A stretch of 46,811 bases of DNA from positions 1 through 46,811 of the forward strand of contig JAAUTG010000005.1 of assembly GCA_012031785.1 (NCBI GenBank), given 5' to 3'. Position numbers and translations under genes: made by a program. The DNA comes from Saprospiraceae bacterium. Its GTDB lineage: Bacteria > Bacteroidota > Bacteroidia > Chitinophagales > Saprospiraceae. Positions 1 through 8,824 of the stretch are shown piece after piece. Numbering within the stretch: position 1 is the first letter of the stretch; every line of letters starts with the position of its first letter. The notes under the pieces are model-generated. The model saw only the letters and a list, made by a program, of their open reading frames with translations, did not search any database and was not told the origin of the DNA.

Positions 1-189
1 AAAAGTTTGCTCTGGCTGTCCAATAGGCCATATCATACCAAAATTGCGAACTGTTGCCCCGACAGGACTAGGGTTTCTTTCAAAAATTGCTACTTTCAAT
101 CCCTGCCGAGCAGCTTCGTAAGCATGAGCAGTACCCAGTATGCCACCGCCAACAATAGCTAAATCGTACTTTTTCTTATGATAGGGCAT
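1..189 (-). CDS. FAD-dependent oxidoreductase, N-terminal fragment (phosphonate-associated type)
   Basis: The reverse strand reads from an ATG at 189 to the window edge as 63 open codons. The N-terminus has a Rossmann FAD-binding signature ([19 protein letters not shown], with GxGxxG-like spacing) followed by a basic/acidic stretch ending in the FER that usually closes the ADP-binding beta-alpha-beta unit. [16 protein letters not shown] stretch follows, which I associate with the DAO-type oxidoreductases (TIGR03364) that sit beside phosphonatase-like hydrolases. The neighbour at 392, divergently transcribed across about 200 bp, is such a hydrolase, and this supports the assignment. The likely role is oxidation of an aminophosphonate or its N-methyl derivative to a phosphonoaldehyde; this is inferred from context. 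The catalytic domain lies outside the window. Confidence is high for an FAD oxidoreductase and moderate for the phosphonate link. Confidence 0.75.
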   Translation of the reverse strand, partial: MPYHKKKYDLAIVGGGILGTAHAYEAARQGLKVAIFERNPSPVGATVRNFGMIWPIGQPEQTF

Positions 190-391
190 AATATTATTTA
201 TATTTCTTGGCAAAGGTATGTTCCTAATCCTATCTACAAGTAAGTTAAAAATTAATTTTAAGTAAATCTTTAAAATTTACATACAGTCCACAATAGCAGT
301 TTAGATTTGCAGTATCAATTTCAGGCTATGAAATTAGTGATAGACTAAAAGAATCAAGGTTGAAAAATTTTTAACTAAATAATTTCTATTT

Positions 392-1111
392 ATGAAAAAA
401 TATGTTGAATTAGTTGTTTTTGATATGGCTGGTACTACTGTTCGAGACGAGCGCGAAGTGGAAACTTGTTTCTACGAAGCAGCTACTCAAAGTGGCTTAA
501 CCGTCAGCAGAGCAAGAATTAACGATATGCAAGGACTTCCCAAGTTACAAGTCGTACAGACACTTTGGGATGAAGCGATCGGAAACGATCATCCCGATTT
601 TGAACATAAGACAATCAACAATTACAACTTATTTACTCAAATACTAGAGCACCATTATTTAACACAGCCTATTTATCCAACGGAAGGAGCATTAGAAACT
701 TTTGCTTGGTTAAGGTCAGAAGCTATTGCTATTGCTTTGACGACTGGATTTTATAGAAAAGTAGCAGACATTATTCTAAATAAACTAAATTGGAAACAAC
801 GTTATTTAGGCTTTGAAGAAGGTGTAATTGATTTATCACTTACTCCTGATGAAACGGGCAAAGGCAGGCCATACCCAGATATGATTTGGAAAGCAATGGA
901 AATCTTAGAAATAAAAGATGCCAAAAAAGTAGTTAACATAGGAGATACACCAGTTGACCTGCAATCTGGGAAAGCTGCGAATTGTCTTTTTTCTCTAGGT
1001 GTCACCAATGGTACGCACACTCAAGCGCAACTCGAGCAATACGACAATGATGGATTACTTCCATCCATGACCGCCTTAAAAACATTTTTACAAGAGCGAC
1101 TGAATAGTTGA
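392..1111 (+). CDS. phosphonatase-like HAD hydrolase (PhnX-related, TIGR03351 type)
   Basis: This is a 239 aa HAD-superfamily hydrolase. Motif I is FDMAGTT at residues 10-16, with D11 as the expected nucleophile. Motif II is ALTTGFYR near residue 116, and motif IV is NIGDTPVDLQSG near residue 183. The DxAGT form of motif I and the small helical cap between motifs I and II are typical of phosphonoacetaldehyde hydrolase relatives. K51, in GLPKLQ, lies about where PhnX carries its Schiff-base lysine; this is my positional inference, not an alignment. The expected reaction is cleavage of the C-P bond of a phosphonoaldehyde. The divergent FAD oxidoreductase at 1-189 would supply the aldehyde. No phosphonate transporter or transaminase is visible. 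The ATG at 392 follows an AT-rich leader with no clear Shine-Dalgarno, which is usual in this phylum. Confidence 0.8.
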   Translation: MKKYVELVVFDMAGTTVRDEREVETCFYEAATQSGLTVSRARINDMQGLPKLQVVQTLWDEAIGNDHPDFEHKTINNYNLFTQILEHHYLTQPIYPTEGALETFAWLRSEAIAIALTTGFYRKVADIILNKLNWKQRYLGFEEGVIDLSLTPDETGKGRPYPDMIWKAMEILEIKDAKKVVNIGDTPVDLQSGKAANCLFSLGVTNGTHTQAQLEQYDNDGLLPSMTALKTFLQERLNS

Positions 1112-1570
1112 TGTAGATTCACAGGGGGTATGCTGCTAATTTTACTAGATACTGTAAGAACATTAATTATGATGTTATGCAGTTCACTTTCTTGTTAGAC
1201 TGGTTATTTGTTAGGCGATCAAACGTTCGTTCTAAGGCGTTACACTAGACCATTTTTTTTTTGAAGCTACTGTTCATTTAGTACGTTTCTGCTGCCATCT
1301 CCCAAAATTATCCTTACAAAAATACAACATTTGTGGAATAACTAAATTAATTAGTTGTGTAACATGAGCTAGATGTATCTTTTGCAAGTCAATCTTGTTC
1401 AGGGCATTTTGCTATCTTAGAAGTAACTCATTGTTGCATAAAATAATGCTAAGAATTAAACTTTTTACAAACAAGTTTATTATGTAATCTCAAAAATACG
1501 TTAAAATTTGTAACCTTAGACTACACTTTCAGTATATGAAGAAACATTGTCGAAAAAGTAAGTTGAAACT
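1112..1570. other. 459-bp intergenic region, no gene seen
   Basis: This is AT-rich and has no convincing ORF on either strand. It contains a long T run near 1252-1261. A weak -7-like box (AAAATTTG, one mismatch to TAnnTTTG) lies near 1503-1510, about 60 bp before purB. No terminator hairpin was found after the hydrolase gene. Confidence 0.5.
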
Positions 1571-2903
1571 ATGTTATTAGCCATTTCTCCCGTTGATGGT
1601 AGATATAAAGAAAAAGTAAAGGAATTAGAGCCTATTTTCTCTGAGTACGCACTCATTAAGTATAGAGCGTGGGTGGAGGTGAAGTATCTTCTTGCTTTAA
1701 AGGCGTTTGACTTACCAGAATTGAGAGAACTCCCTAACGAAGTGATTGAGAACCTGCTCGAGCATTGTATTAATTTAAGTCCTAATGATGCTATCAGTAA
1801 TCAAAGCTAAAGAAACAATCACTAACCATGATGTGAAGGCGGTAGAATACTACTTAAAAGAGAAGCTAGGAGATTATGGAGGTGGTCAGTTTGAAGAATT
1901 TATCCATTTTGGACTAACTTCCCAAGATATTAATAATACTGCTATTCCGCTGATGATTAAACAGTGTATTGAGGAAGTGTATTTGCCAAACTTAAGCCAC
2001 ATTATAAATGAGTTGGAAGATATAGGAAATGAATGGATAGCAGTCCCTATGCTTGCTAGAACACATGGACAGCCAGCTTCTCCAACGACAGTAGGAAAAG
2101 AACTACTTGTGTTTGTAGTACGTCTTAAAAATCAGTTAATACAACTTAAGAACATTCCATTTTCAGCTAAATTTGGGGGTGCAACAGGTAATATGAATGC
2201 CCACTATGTGACTTACCCAGATAGAGATTGGCATGGTTTTGCAGAGCAATTTGTAACAAATATTGGGCTATCTAGGTCTTATCCCACTACTCAGATTGAG
2301 CATTATGACAATCTAGCCGCATTATTCGATGCTTGTGCAAGAATTAACAACATATTAATTGATTTTTGTAGAGATATATGGACTTACATATCAATGGATT
2401 ACTTTAAGCAGAAAGTGGTTAAAAATGAAGTGGGTTCTTCCGCCATGCCGCATAAGGTAAATCCAATAGATTTCGAGAACGCAGAAGGAAACCTTGCTAT
2501 GGCAAATGCTGTATTTTCATTTTTATCCCAAAAGTTACCTATTTCTAGGTTACAAAGAGATTTAACAGACAGTACTGTATTAAGAAATGTGGGAGTACCG
2601 TTTGCACACACTCTGATTGCACTTAAGTCAACAAAGACAGGGCTAAAAAAGCTACAAATTAATCATAAAGCAATTCAAAAAGACCTTGACGGAAACTGGG
2701 CTATTGTAACGGAAGGGATACAATCTATACTCAGGAAAGAAGGCTATCCCCAACCTTATGAAGCATTAAAGAAATTTACTCGTGGTAATCAAGAGATTGA
2801 TAAAGTATTGATACACCAATTTATTGATTCACTATCTATTGATGAAAATTTAAAACTGAGACTTAAAGAAATTTCACCTTCTAGTTATTTAGGGAAGGTC
2901 TAA
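1571..2903 (+). CDS. purB: adenylosuccinate lyase, broken by one frameshift
   Basis: PurB catalyses two steps of purine synthesis: release of fumarate from SAICAR and from adenylosuccinate. The N-terminal part begins MLLAISPVDGRY, the usual start of long (about 450 aa) PurB proteins. The central part carries ARTHGQPASPTT and the fumarate-lyase signature SSAMPHKVNPIDFENAEGN, the loop with the catalytic serine. Reading leaves the first frame near 1798 (LSPNDAIS) and resumes one base later with IKAKETITNHDVKAVEYY; removing one A from the AA at about 1799-1800 restores a full protein of roughly 443 aa. PurB is normally essential and single-copy, so I treat the break as a sequence error. The gene stands alone, with a weak promoter candidate upstream. 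Confidence 0.93.
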
Positions 2904-3262
2904 ATTGACGTAAGCATCCAATATTTGATAAAGTTATCATGACAAGGCTCACCAATATTAAATAAAGATTAACTTATATTTAATTTTTTAAAAAATATAT
3001 TTAAAAAATATGGATAATCAGAAAAATAATATAGCTTTGCATCTAATTATTGTTTGAGTGAATTCTAGCAACACGAAAAATACAGGTCGTTTTCACCTTC
3101 CATGCTATTTTACGAAGAAAGAAACAAGTTCTAATCTTTGTGTCGTGAGTTATTATTCTTCATTCTAGTTTCAACCCTTTACAGACCGAAAATTCAACAG
3201 GCAACAGTAAAAAAGTAGATAAGAAATCTTCTCATTTTCTAACAAAAGTTTATCAAATTCTT
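2904..3262. other. 359-bp intergenic leader of the giant secreted protein gene
   Basis: This is very AT-rich with no ORF. A TAGCTTTG box at 3032-3039 fits the Bacteroidota -7 consensus TAnnTTTG, but no TTTG lies 19-21 bp upstream. If it is used, the 5' leader would be about 215 nt. An AATCTTTG near 3134 is a one-mismatch alternative closer to the gene. Confidence 0.35.
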
Positions 3263-6200
3263 ATGAAGAAGGCGAATTTTACGCAAGTGAAGGCACTAGT
3301 AGTGCTGTTCGCGGTGATGTTCGGAGGGTTATCTCTGAATGCACAGACCGTTAGGCGAACGTGTGGTGACACGATGGCAGACTCTGGGACTGCGAGTGGA
3401 CCATACAACGACAACATGGTACAGACCATAGAGGTATGTCCGACCAATTCCATGAGCCAAGTGGTACGTATTGTGTTCAATCAATACGATGTAGCTGCTG
3501 GGGACGAGCTAGTGGTTTATGCTGGCAAAGGCACAACTGGTTCAGTATTAGCTAGAACTGGTGCTGGTTCATCGGTGGCGAATGCACCGGGCGGTGGTTG
3601 GATAGATGCACTATGTGCTGACATCACTGGTTGTTTGACGTTGGTGTTCACGCCGGACAACAACGGTGTTAAAGGAGCGGGTTATGTATTTTCAGTGGAA
3701 TGTATAGCACGCCCGAGTTTTAGTTTTCCAGACGCAGGTAAGCCAACAGAGCGTTTCACGAAGGTGGTTTCTGGATGTGTATTGAGTACACCGATTGTGG
3801 TGACTGTACCTGCGTATTCTGATTGTAATGGTGGGGCGTTGATTGTGGGTTCAAACTGCGCGAGTGCTACGATTACGAACAATGGGAATGGAACAATTAC
3901 AGTGGATGCACCACTGGGGGAGACGACGTTGACGTTTACTTCTCCGTTGTTTCCTGACAAGGTGGTGAGAAAGGTATTGGCGGTGTTGCCAACGACGTTG
4001 ACATGTAATGATGATGTGAATGTGAGTTTGATTAATGAGTGTACGATTGCATTGACACCAGACATGTTGTTGGAGAATCCATGCCAAGTTGGTGATTATG
4101 ATATTTTCTTTACTGACCCACACGTAGTAATTATTGGTACGACGTTGGATGGTTTTCCAATTGCTGATTTTTCAGGAGTTCCATGTGGTACGAAGTTGGA
4201 TGTGAAGGTGACGCGCAAGATTGATGCGTTGTGTGGTAATGACTTTGTGGATATTTGTTGGGGACAAATCACGATAGAGGATAAGGTTGACCCAATCTTG
4301 AATGGTGGGGTGGATAATTATACGATTGCATGTTTTTATGATGATGCGACGTTGTTGGGACGTTTGAACGCGATACCAAGAGACGGACGTGGAGCGACGT
4401 TGAATTTGAAGCCTAGTCGTGTACCATCAAGTATTCCGACTGATGTGTATGACCTTAATTTGGTGATTAAGTCAGCAGGGGGAGCGTTTACGATTACGGA
4501 GAATTGTGAAGCTAGTTTTACGGTAAGTGCATGGCAGGCAGTGGAGTTTGATTGTTCAACTGGAGCTTTCACGGGGTTGATAGCGAATGCGAATGACCCA
4601 ATTTGGGAACTTATGGTGATTGAGCAGGGTCCTGCGGCTGTGTTTAAGAGTTATTTCCGAGTGGTGAAGGCGATAGACCGTTGTGGCAATGAATCGAATA
4701 TTGGGATTCAGCGTATAGAGGTTACTCAGCCAGATATTGTGTTTCCACAGCCAGAAATTGAGTTGCCATGTGGTTCAAGCATTGACCCAATAGATATTTT
4801 TAATTTGTGGGCATCAGACCCAGATTGGTATGTGGAGTATGCTACGTTTATTCCGAATTTTGACCCAACGCCGTTGGATTTGAATGGGAATTTTAGTTTG
4901 TTTGGTAATTTGGATGATACTTATTTTACTAACGCAAGTGGTGATGAGGTGCCTGCATTCCCTGACCATTCTGATTGTGGTTATGCAATTGACTGGACGG
5001 ATGGCAATAAGGTAACGGTATGTAATGAGAGCTTTAAGTTGTTTAGAGAGTGGACAGTGTATAACTGGTGTGATGGTCACTTGGAGTTGATTGATGTGAT
5101 CCCACAGGTGATTAAGGTAGGGGATTTTGAAGCACCGACTTTGGAGTTTTTAGGAATTGTGAGTACAGGGACAAGTCCAGTGTATGATTGTTCTACGGAT
5201 GCCCACATTTTGGTGGATGTGAAGGATGATTGTTCGGGCAACGTTAAAGCGTATGTTGACTTTTTGGATGATAATATTGCAGAGGCGGAGTTTATTGTTT
5301 CAGGCGGTAAGATTGCAGTTCCGAATGTGGTAATTGATGAGGCGTTTAGTTTTACGATTCGTTTGGTGGATGACTGTCGCAATAGCCAAGTATATGGACC
5401 ATTTGCAGGGGAGTTGACGGATAGAGTTCCACCAGTGGCGATTTGTGAGAGTTTCCGTGCAGTATCTATGGGCTTGGATTGTCAGGTGATTGTACCAGCA
5501 GCGTCTTTTGATGATGGTTCTTATGATAATTGTGGAACGGTTAGTTTTTCGGTAGCGAGAATGGATGAGGTTGGCGATCAGTTGTTTGATAGCTTTAATG
5601 ATGTGTTTTTTGCAGGCGATGAGGATGTGTTTCAGCCAGCAGTGACGTTTACGAAGGATGATTTGACGGAGGGTTGTACAGGTTCAGTTCGCGTGGTGTT
5701 CCGCGTACAGGATGGAAGTGGTAATGTGAATTTCTGCATGGTGAGTGTGGAGTTGCAGGATAAGATTCCACCAGTAGTTGTGCCACAGAGCTTTAAGATT
5801 AATTGTGATGACCCAGCAGCGGATGATTTTATTCGTGCATCAATTGCGGGACCAAGTGCAGTGGAGGCGTTGTTGAATACTTCAGGTGTGTTTAGCGACC
5901 CAGCAAGTGCGTTGTATATCCAAGTGGATTCAGATAATTGCGATAATGCGAGATTTATTGTGGATGCAGTTGATAATAGGAGATTTGATGAGACTTGCCG
6001 TCAGGGTGTGATTTCTGTGGTTTTCCAAGCGATAGATGAGTGTGGTAATGTGAGTTTCCCAAGCAGTGCGACGTTTACTTTCCATGCGAAGAGCGATTGG
6101 AAGATGAATTTCCCTATGGATGCAGAGGTGTATTGTGAGAATAATAGCGGGTTGCCAGCGGCGAGTACGTTGGATCAGATTTTGGTGAATAATGGCTGTG

Positions 6201-8686
6201 ATTTCTGGGGCTTGGAGGTGAATGAGGAGACGTTTGAGGGGGAGAGTGGCGCTTGTTTTAAGGTGGTGAGGGAGTATCACTTGATTAACTGGTGTACATG
6301 GAGTCCGAATAATACGGAAATTGCAGTAGTGGAGCGTCCTGAGGAGTTGATTTTGGCACCAATCCATACGGTGTCTTTGAGGTACCGTGATGCGAATGTT
6401 AGTATCAATGGTGTGGATATTAGCAAGCAGGATGGGGTGAATGATATTGATGATGGGAATGAGGATAATGATTTTGAGTTGGATCAGTACGGTACTCCAA
6501 TTGTTCCGTTGCGTCCAATTTGGATATATAATAGTTTTGATTTGAATGCGAACGGTTCTCGTTCTTATGAGGAGACACGCAGCGGTTTGATTCCAGTTCG
6601 TATTCCGTTGGCGGTGTTTGATAATAGTGTACGTAGAACAAGAACGCAGAGTGAGATTATCCGTGATGTGAATGAGGCAAATGATTGTGATGTTTACGAT
6701 GTGACATCAAGAACGGATGATGGGGATTTTGTGGTGATTGATCGTTTTGATTTTCCTTATCAGAATATTACAGCATACCCAGAGGTTTCACAGTTTACAG
6801 GTACTGTACAGCATTATGTAAGTGCACAGGCTTATGGTAATATTTTGTATCGCCAGATTTTGAAGGTGAATGATGTGACTGCACCAGTGGTGGATGTGAC
6901 TCAGAGCGGACCTTATTGCGGTGGTTCAGATGATAGCTGTGATGGTGATGTGGTGGTGAAGTTTAATGTGAGTGATTTGTGTGCAGAGAGCTTTGTGGTG
7001 ACTTACCGTTTGGTGGCGTTTGCAGGTACATCAGATGAATTGAGATTGGCACCAGACCCATTTGGTAGATTGACAGTGGCAGGAGGTGAGTACACTATTA
7101 CAGGTACGTATCCAATTGGTAGCCACGTATTTGTGGTGACTGTGAAGGATAAGTGTGCGAATACGACGGTGGTGGAGATTCCGTTTGAGGTGAAGGATTG
7201 TAAGGCTCCAACGCCTTATTGTATTTTTGGTTTGAGCGCGGATTTGATGGCGAATGGTACAGTGGAGTTGTGGGCTGCTGATTTTGATGCAGGTTCTTTT
7301 GATTTTTGTTCTGAGGTGACGTTGACGTTTGCTGACCCTACGGTTTATCCAGATTCTATTGGCAGAACGTTCCGTTGTGCGAATGGTGAGATTGGCGTGG
7401 TTGCAGTGGAGTTGTGGGCACAGGATGCGGCTGGTAATACGGCATTTTGCGAGACATTTGTGAATATCCAAGCGAATCCACAGAATGGTGGTGAAATTGA
7501 CCAGTGTCCTACGCCAGGTGCAGTGTCAATTGCAGGTGCTATTGAGACGGAGGAAGGGGTATCAGTGAATGAGGTGGCAGTGAATTTGTCAGGTAGCGCA
7601 AGTGCGATGAAGATGACAGGTAGTGCAGGTGGTTATAGCTTTGTGAGTTTGGCACAGGGTTACGATTATACTGTGACACCATCGAAGGATAATGCGCCAT
7701 TGAATGGTGTTTCTACGTTGGATTTGGTGTTGATTTCTAAGCATATCTTGGGTGTGGAGTTGTTGGATTCTCCGTATAAGTTGATTGCTGCGGATGTGAA
7801 TAATTCTGGTTCTATCACGACGTTTGATATGATTGCGTTGCGCAAGGTGATTTTGAATGTGGAGAGTGATTTTGCGGCTAATACATCATGGCGTTTTGTG
7901 CCAGCGGATTATGAATTTGCTAACCCAGCGAATCCGTTTGGGGAGAGTTTCCCAGAGGTGATGAATTTTAATGACTTGGAGAGCAGCTATATGAGTGCGA
8001 ATTTTGTGGCGATTAAGGTGGGTGATGTAAACGCAAGTGCAGTGATAGAGACACGCGGTGCTGCTGGTACGTTCACGTTTACAGCGGACGAGGTGACGAT
8101 GGTGGCTGGTGAGACGTATGAGGTGGCGTTTAAGGGTGACTTGGCGGCATTGTCTGGATACCAGTTTACGATGAATTTTGCGGGTGTGGAGTTGGTGAAG
8201 TTTGGCGAAGGTGCTGCAAGTGCGGATAACTTTGGTGTGTTTGGTGATGCGATTACGGCTTCTTGGAATGGCGATGCGGCTGGTGAGGTGGCGTTTACTT
8301 TGGTGGTGAAGGCAACTCAAGCAGGTCGTTTGTCGGATGCGGTGAAGGTGTCTTCTAGCAGAACGGCAGCAGAGGCTTACAGCACGAAGGGGGAAGTACA
8401 GGCATTGGCGTTGAATTTTGTGGAGGCTGGTTACAGCTTGATGCAGAATAACCCGAATCCATTCAAGGGCGAGACGATGGTTCGTTTTACTTTACCTAGC
8501 GCTCAGCAAGGGGTGTTGAAGGTGAGTGATGTGAACGGTAGAGTGTTGCAGGTGGTGAATGGTAATTTTGTCGCTGGTGTGAATGAACTTACATTGAATA
8601 GCAAGAATTTGCCAGCAGGAGTGTTGTACTACACCCTTGAAACGGCTGATTTTACGGCTAGTAAGATGATGGTGATTGTAGAGTAA
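3263..8686 (+). CDS. giant secreted T9SS protein: CUB-like, repeated beta-domains, dockerin, cohesin-like, type A sorting domain
   Basis: This is an intact 1807 aa protein. Residues 1-27 form a signal peptide (MKKANF..., hydrophobic core, cleavage after LNAQ). Residues about 34-147 resemble a CUB domain (CGDT, GPYNDNMVQTIEVCP, FNQYDVAAGDELVVYAG). The long middle is rich in cysteine pairs and in DCSGNV / DECGNVSFPS / DRCGNES motifs, like HYR-type adhesion modules. Near 1480-1545 there is a dockerin-like pair, with ADVNNSGSITTFDMIALRK as one Ca-binding repeat. Residues about 1600-1720 look cohesin-like (GTFTFTADEVTMVAGETYEV onward). Residues about 1723-1807 are a T9SS type A sorting domain (NNPNPFKGETMVRFTLP, LPAGVLYYTLE). 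The protein is probably exported and anchored or released at the cell surface as an adhesin or scaffold; its ligand is unknown. Base use is extreme: Leu is mostly TTG and Val mostly GTG. Two tandem terminators follow. Confidence 0.88.
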   Translation: MKKANFTQVKALVVLFAVMFGGLSLNAQTVRRTCGDTMADSGTASGPYNDNMVQTIEVCPTNSMSQVVRIVFNQYDVAAGDELVVYAGKGTTGSVLARTGAGSSVANAPGGGWIDALCADITGCLTLVFTPDNNGVKGAGYVFSVECIARPSFSFPDAGKPTERFTKVVSGCVLSTPIVVTVPAYSDCNGGALIVGSNCASATITNNGNGTITVDAPLGETTLTFTSPLFPDKVVRKVLAVLPTTLTCNDDVNVSLINECTIALTPDMLLENPCQVGDYDIFFTDPHVVIIGTTLDGFPIADFSGVPCGTKLDVKVTRKIDALCGNDFVDICWGQITIEDKVDPILNGGVDNYTIACFYDDATLLGRLNAIPRDGRGATLNLKPSRVPSSIPTDVYDLNLVIKSAGGAFTITENCEASFTVSAWQAVEFDCSTGAFTGLIANANDPIWELMVIEQGPAAVFKSYFRVVKAIDRCGNESNIGIQRIEVTQPDIVFPQPEIELPCGSSIDPIDIFNLWASDPDWYVEYATFIPNFDPTPLDLNGNFSLFGNLDDTYFTNASGDEVPAFPDHSDCGYAIDWTDGNKVTVCNESFKLFREWTVYNWCDGHLELIDVIPQVIKVGDFEAPTLEFLGIVSTGTSPVYDCSTDAHILVDVKDDCSGNVKAYVDFLDDNIAEAEFIVSGGKIAVPNVVIDEAFSFTIRLVDDCRNSQVYGPFAGELTDRVPPVAICESFRAVSMGLDCQVIVPAASFDDGSYDNCGTVSFSVARMDEVGDQLFDSFNDVFFAGDEDVFQPAVTFTKDDLTEGCTGSVRVVFRVQDGSGNVNFCMVSVELQDKIPPVVVPQSFKINCDDPAADDFIRASIAGPSAVEALLNTSGVFSDPASALYIQVDSDNCDNARFIVDAVDNRRFDETCRQGVISVVFQAIDECGNVSFPSSATFTFHAKSDWKMNFPMDAEVYCENNSGLPAASTLDQILVNNGCDFWGLEVNEETFEGESGACFKVVREYHLINWCTWSPNNTEIAVVERPEELILAPIHTVSLRYRDANVSINGVDISKQDGVNDIDDGNEDNDFELDQYGTPIVPLRPIWIYNSFDLNANGSRSYEETRSGLIPVRIPLAVFDNSVRRTRTQSEIIRDVNEANDCDVYDVTSRTDDGDFVVIDRFDFPYQNITAYPEVSQFTGTVQHYVSAQAYGNILYRQILKVNDVTAPVVDVTQSGPYCGGSDDSCDGDVVVKFNVSDLCAESFVVTYRLVAFAGTSDELRLAPDPFGRLTVAGGEYTITGTYPIGSHVFVVTVKDKCANTTVVEIPFEVKDCKAPTPYCIFGLSADLMANGTVELWAADFDAGSFDFCSEVTLTFADPTVYPDSIGRTFRCANGEIGVVAVELWAQDAAGNTAFCETFVNIQANPQNGGEIDQCPTPGAVSIAGAIETEEGVSVNEVAVNLSGSASAMKMTGSAGGYSFVSLAQGYDYTVTPSKDNAPLNGVSTLDLVLISKHILGVELLDSPYKLIAADVNNSGSITTFDMIALRKVILNVESDFAANTSWRFVPADYEFANPANPFGESFPEVMNFNDLESSYMSANFVAIKVGDVNASAVIETRGAAGTFTFTADEVTMVAGETYEVAFKGDLAALSGYQFTMNFAGVELVKFGEGAASADNFGVFGDAITASWNGDAAGEVAFTLVVKATQAGRLSDAVKVSSSRTAAEAYSTKGEVQALALNFVEAGYSLMQNNPNPFKGETMVRFTLPSAQQGVLKVSDVNGRVLQVVNGNFVAGVNELTLNSKNLPAGVLYYTLETADFTASKMMVIVE

Positions 8687-8708
8687 TTTTGAAGTAACTT
8701 AGCAATAG

Positions 8709-8742
8709 AACTTATGAAATGAAATAGTTTCATAAGTTTTTT
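8709..8742 (+). terminator. intrinsic terminator after the giant secreted protein gene
   Basis: A perfect 11-bp stem, AACTTATGAAA (8709-8719) and TTTCATAAGTT (8728-8738), encloses an 8-nt loop and is followed by T4. It begins 23 bp past the stop codon. Confidence 0.8.
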
Positions 8743-8782
8743 ACACCCTCTTTTACTTTGGTATTAGAGGGTGTAATTTTTT
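8741..8782 (+). terminator. second tandem intrinsic terminator
   Basis: TTACACCCTC (8741-8750) pairs with GAGGGTGTAA (8767-8776), followed by T6 (8777-8782). It directly abuts the first hairpin. Its GC-richer stem should make it the stronger of the two. Confidence 0.8.
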
Positions 8783-8824
8783 GATAAAGTACCTGCTGTT
8801 CGTCAAAATTCATATCTTTACTGT

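Noticed and set aside
3682-8320. Several long antisense frames inside the giant secreted protein gene (for example 3682-4065, 5930-6367, 7031-7471, 7886-8320)
   Set aside because: They follow from the scarcity of TTA, CTA and TCA codons on the sense strand. Their translations are low-complexity (Ile/His/Arg/Thr-rich) and the sense protein is a clear multidomain T9SS cargo.
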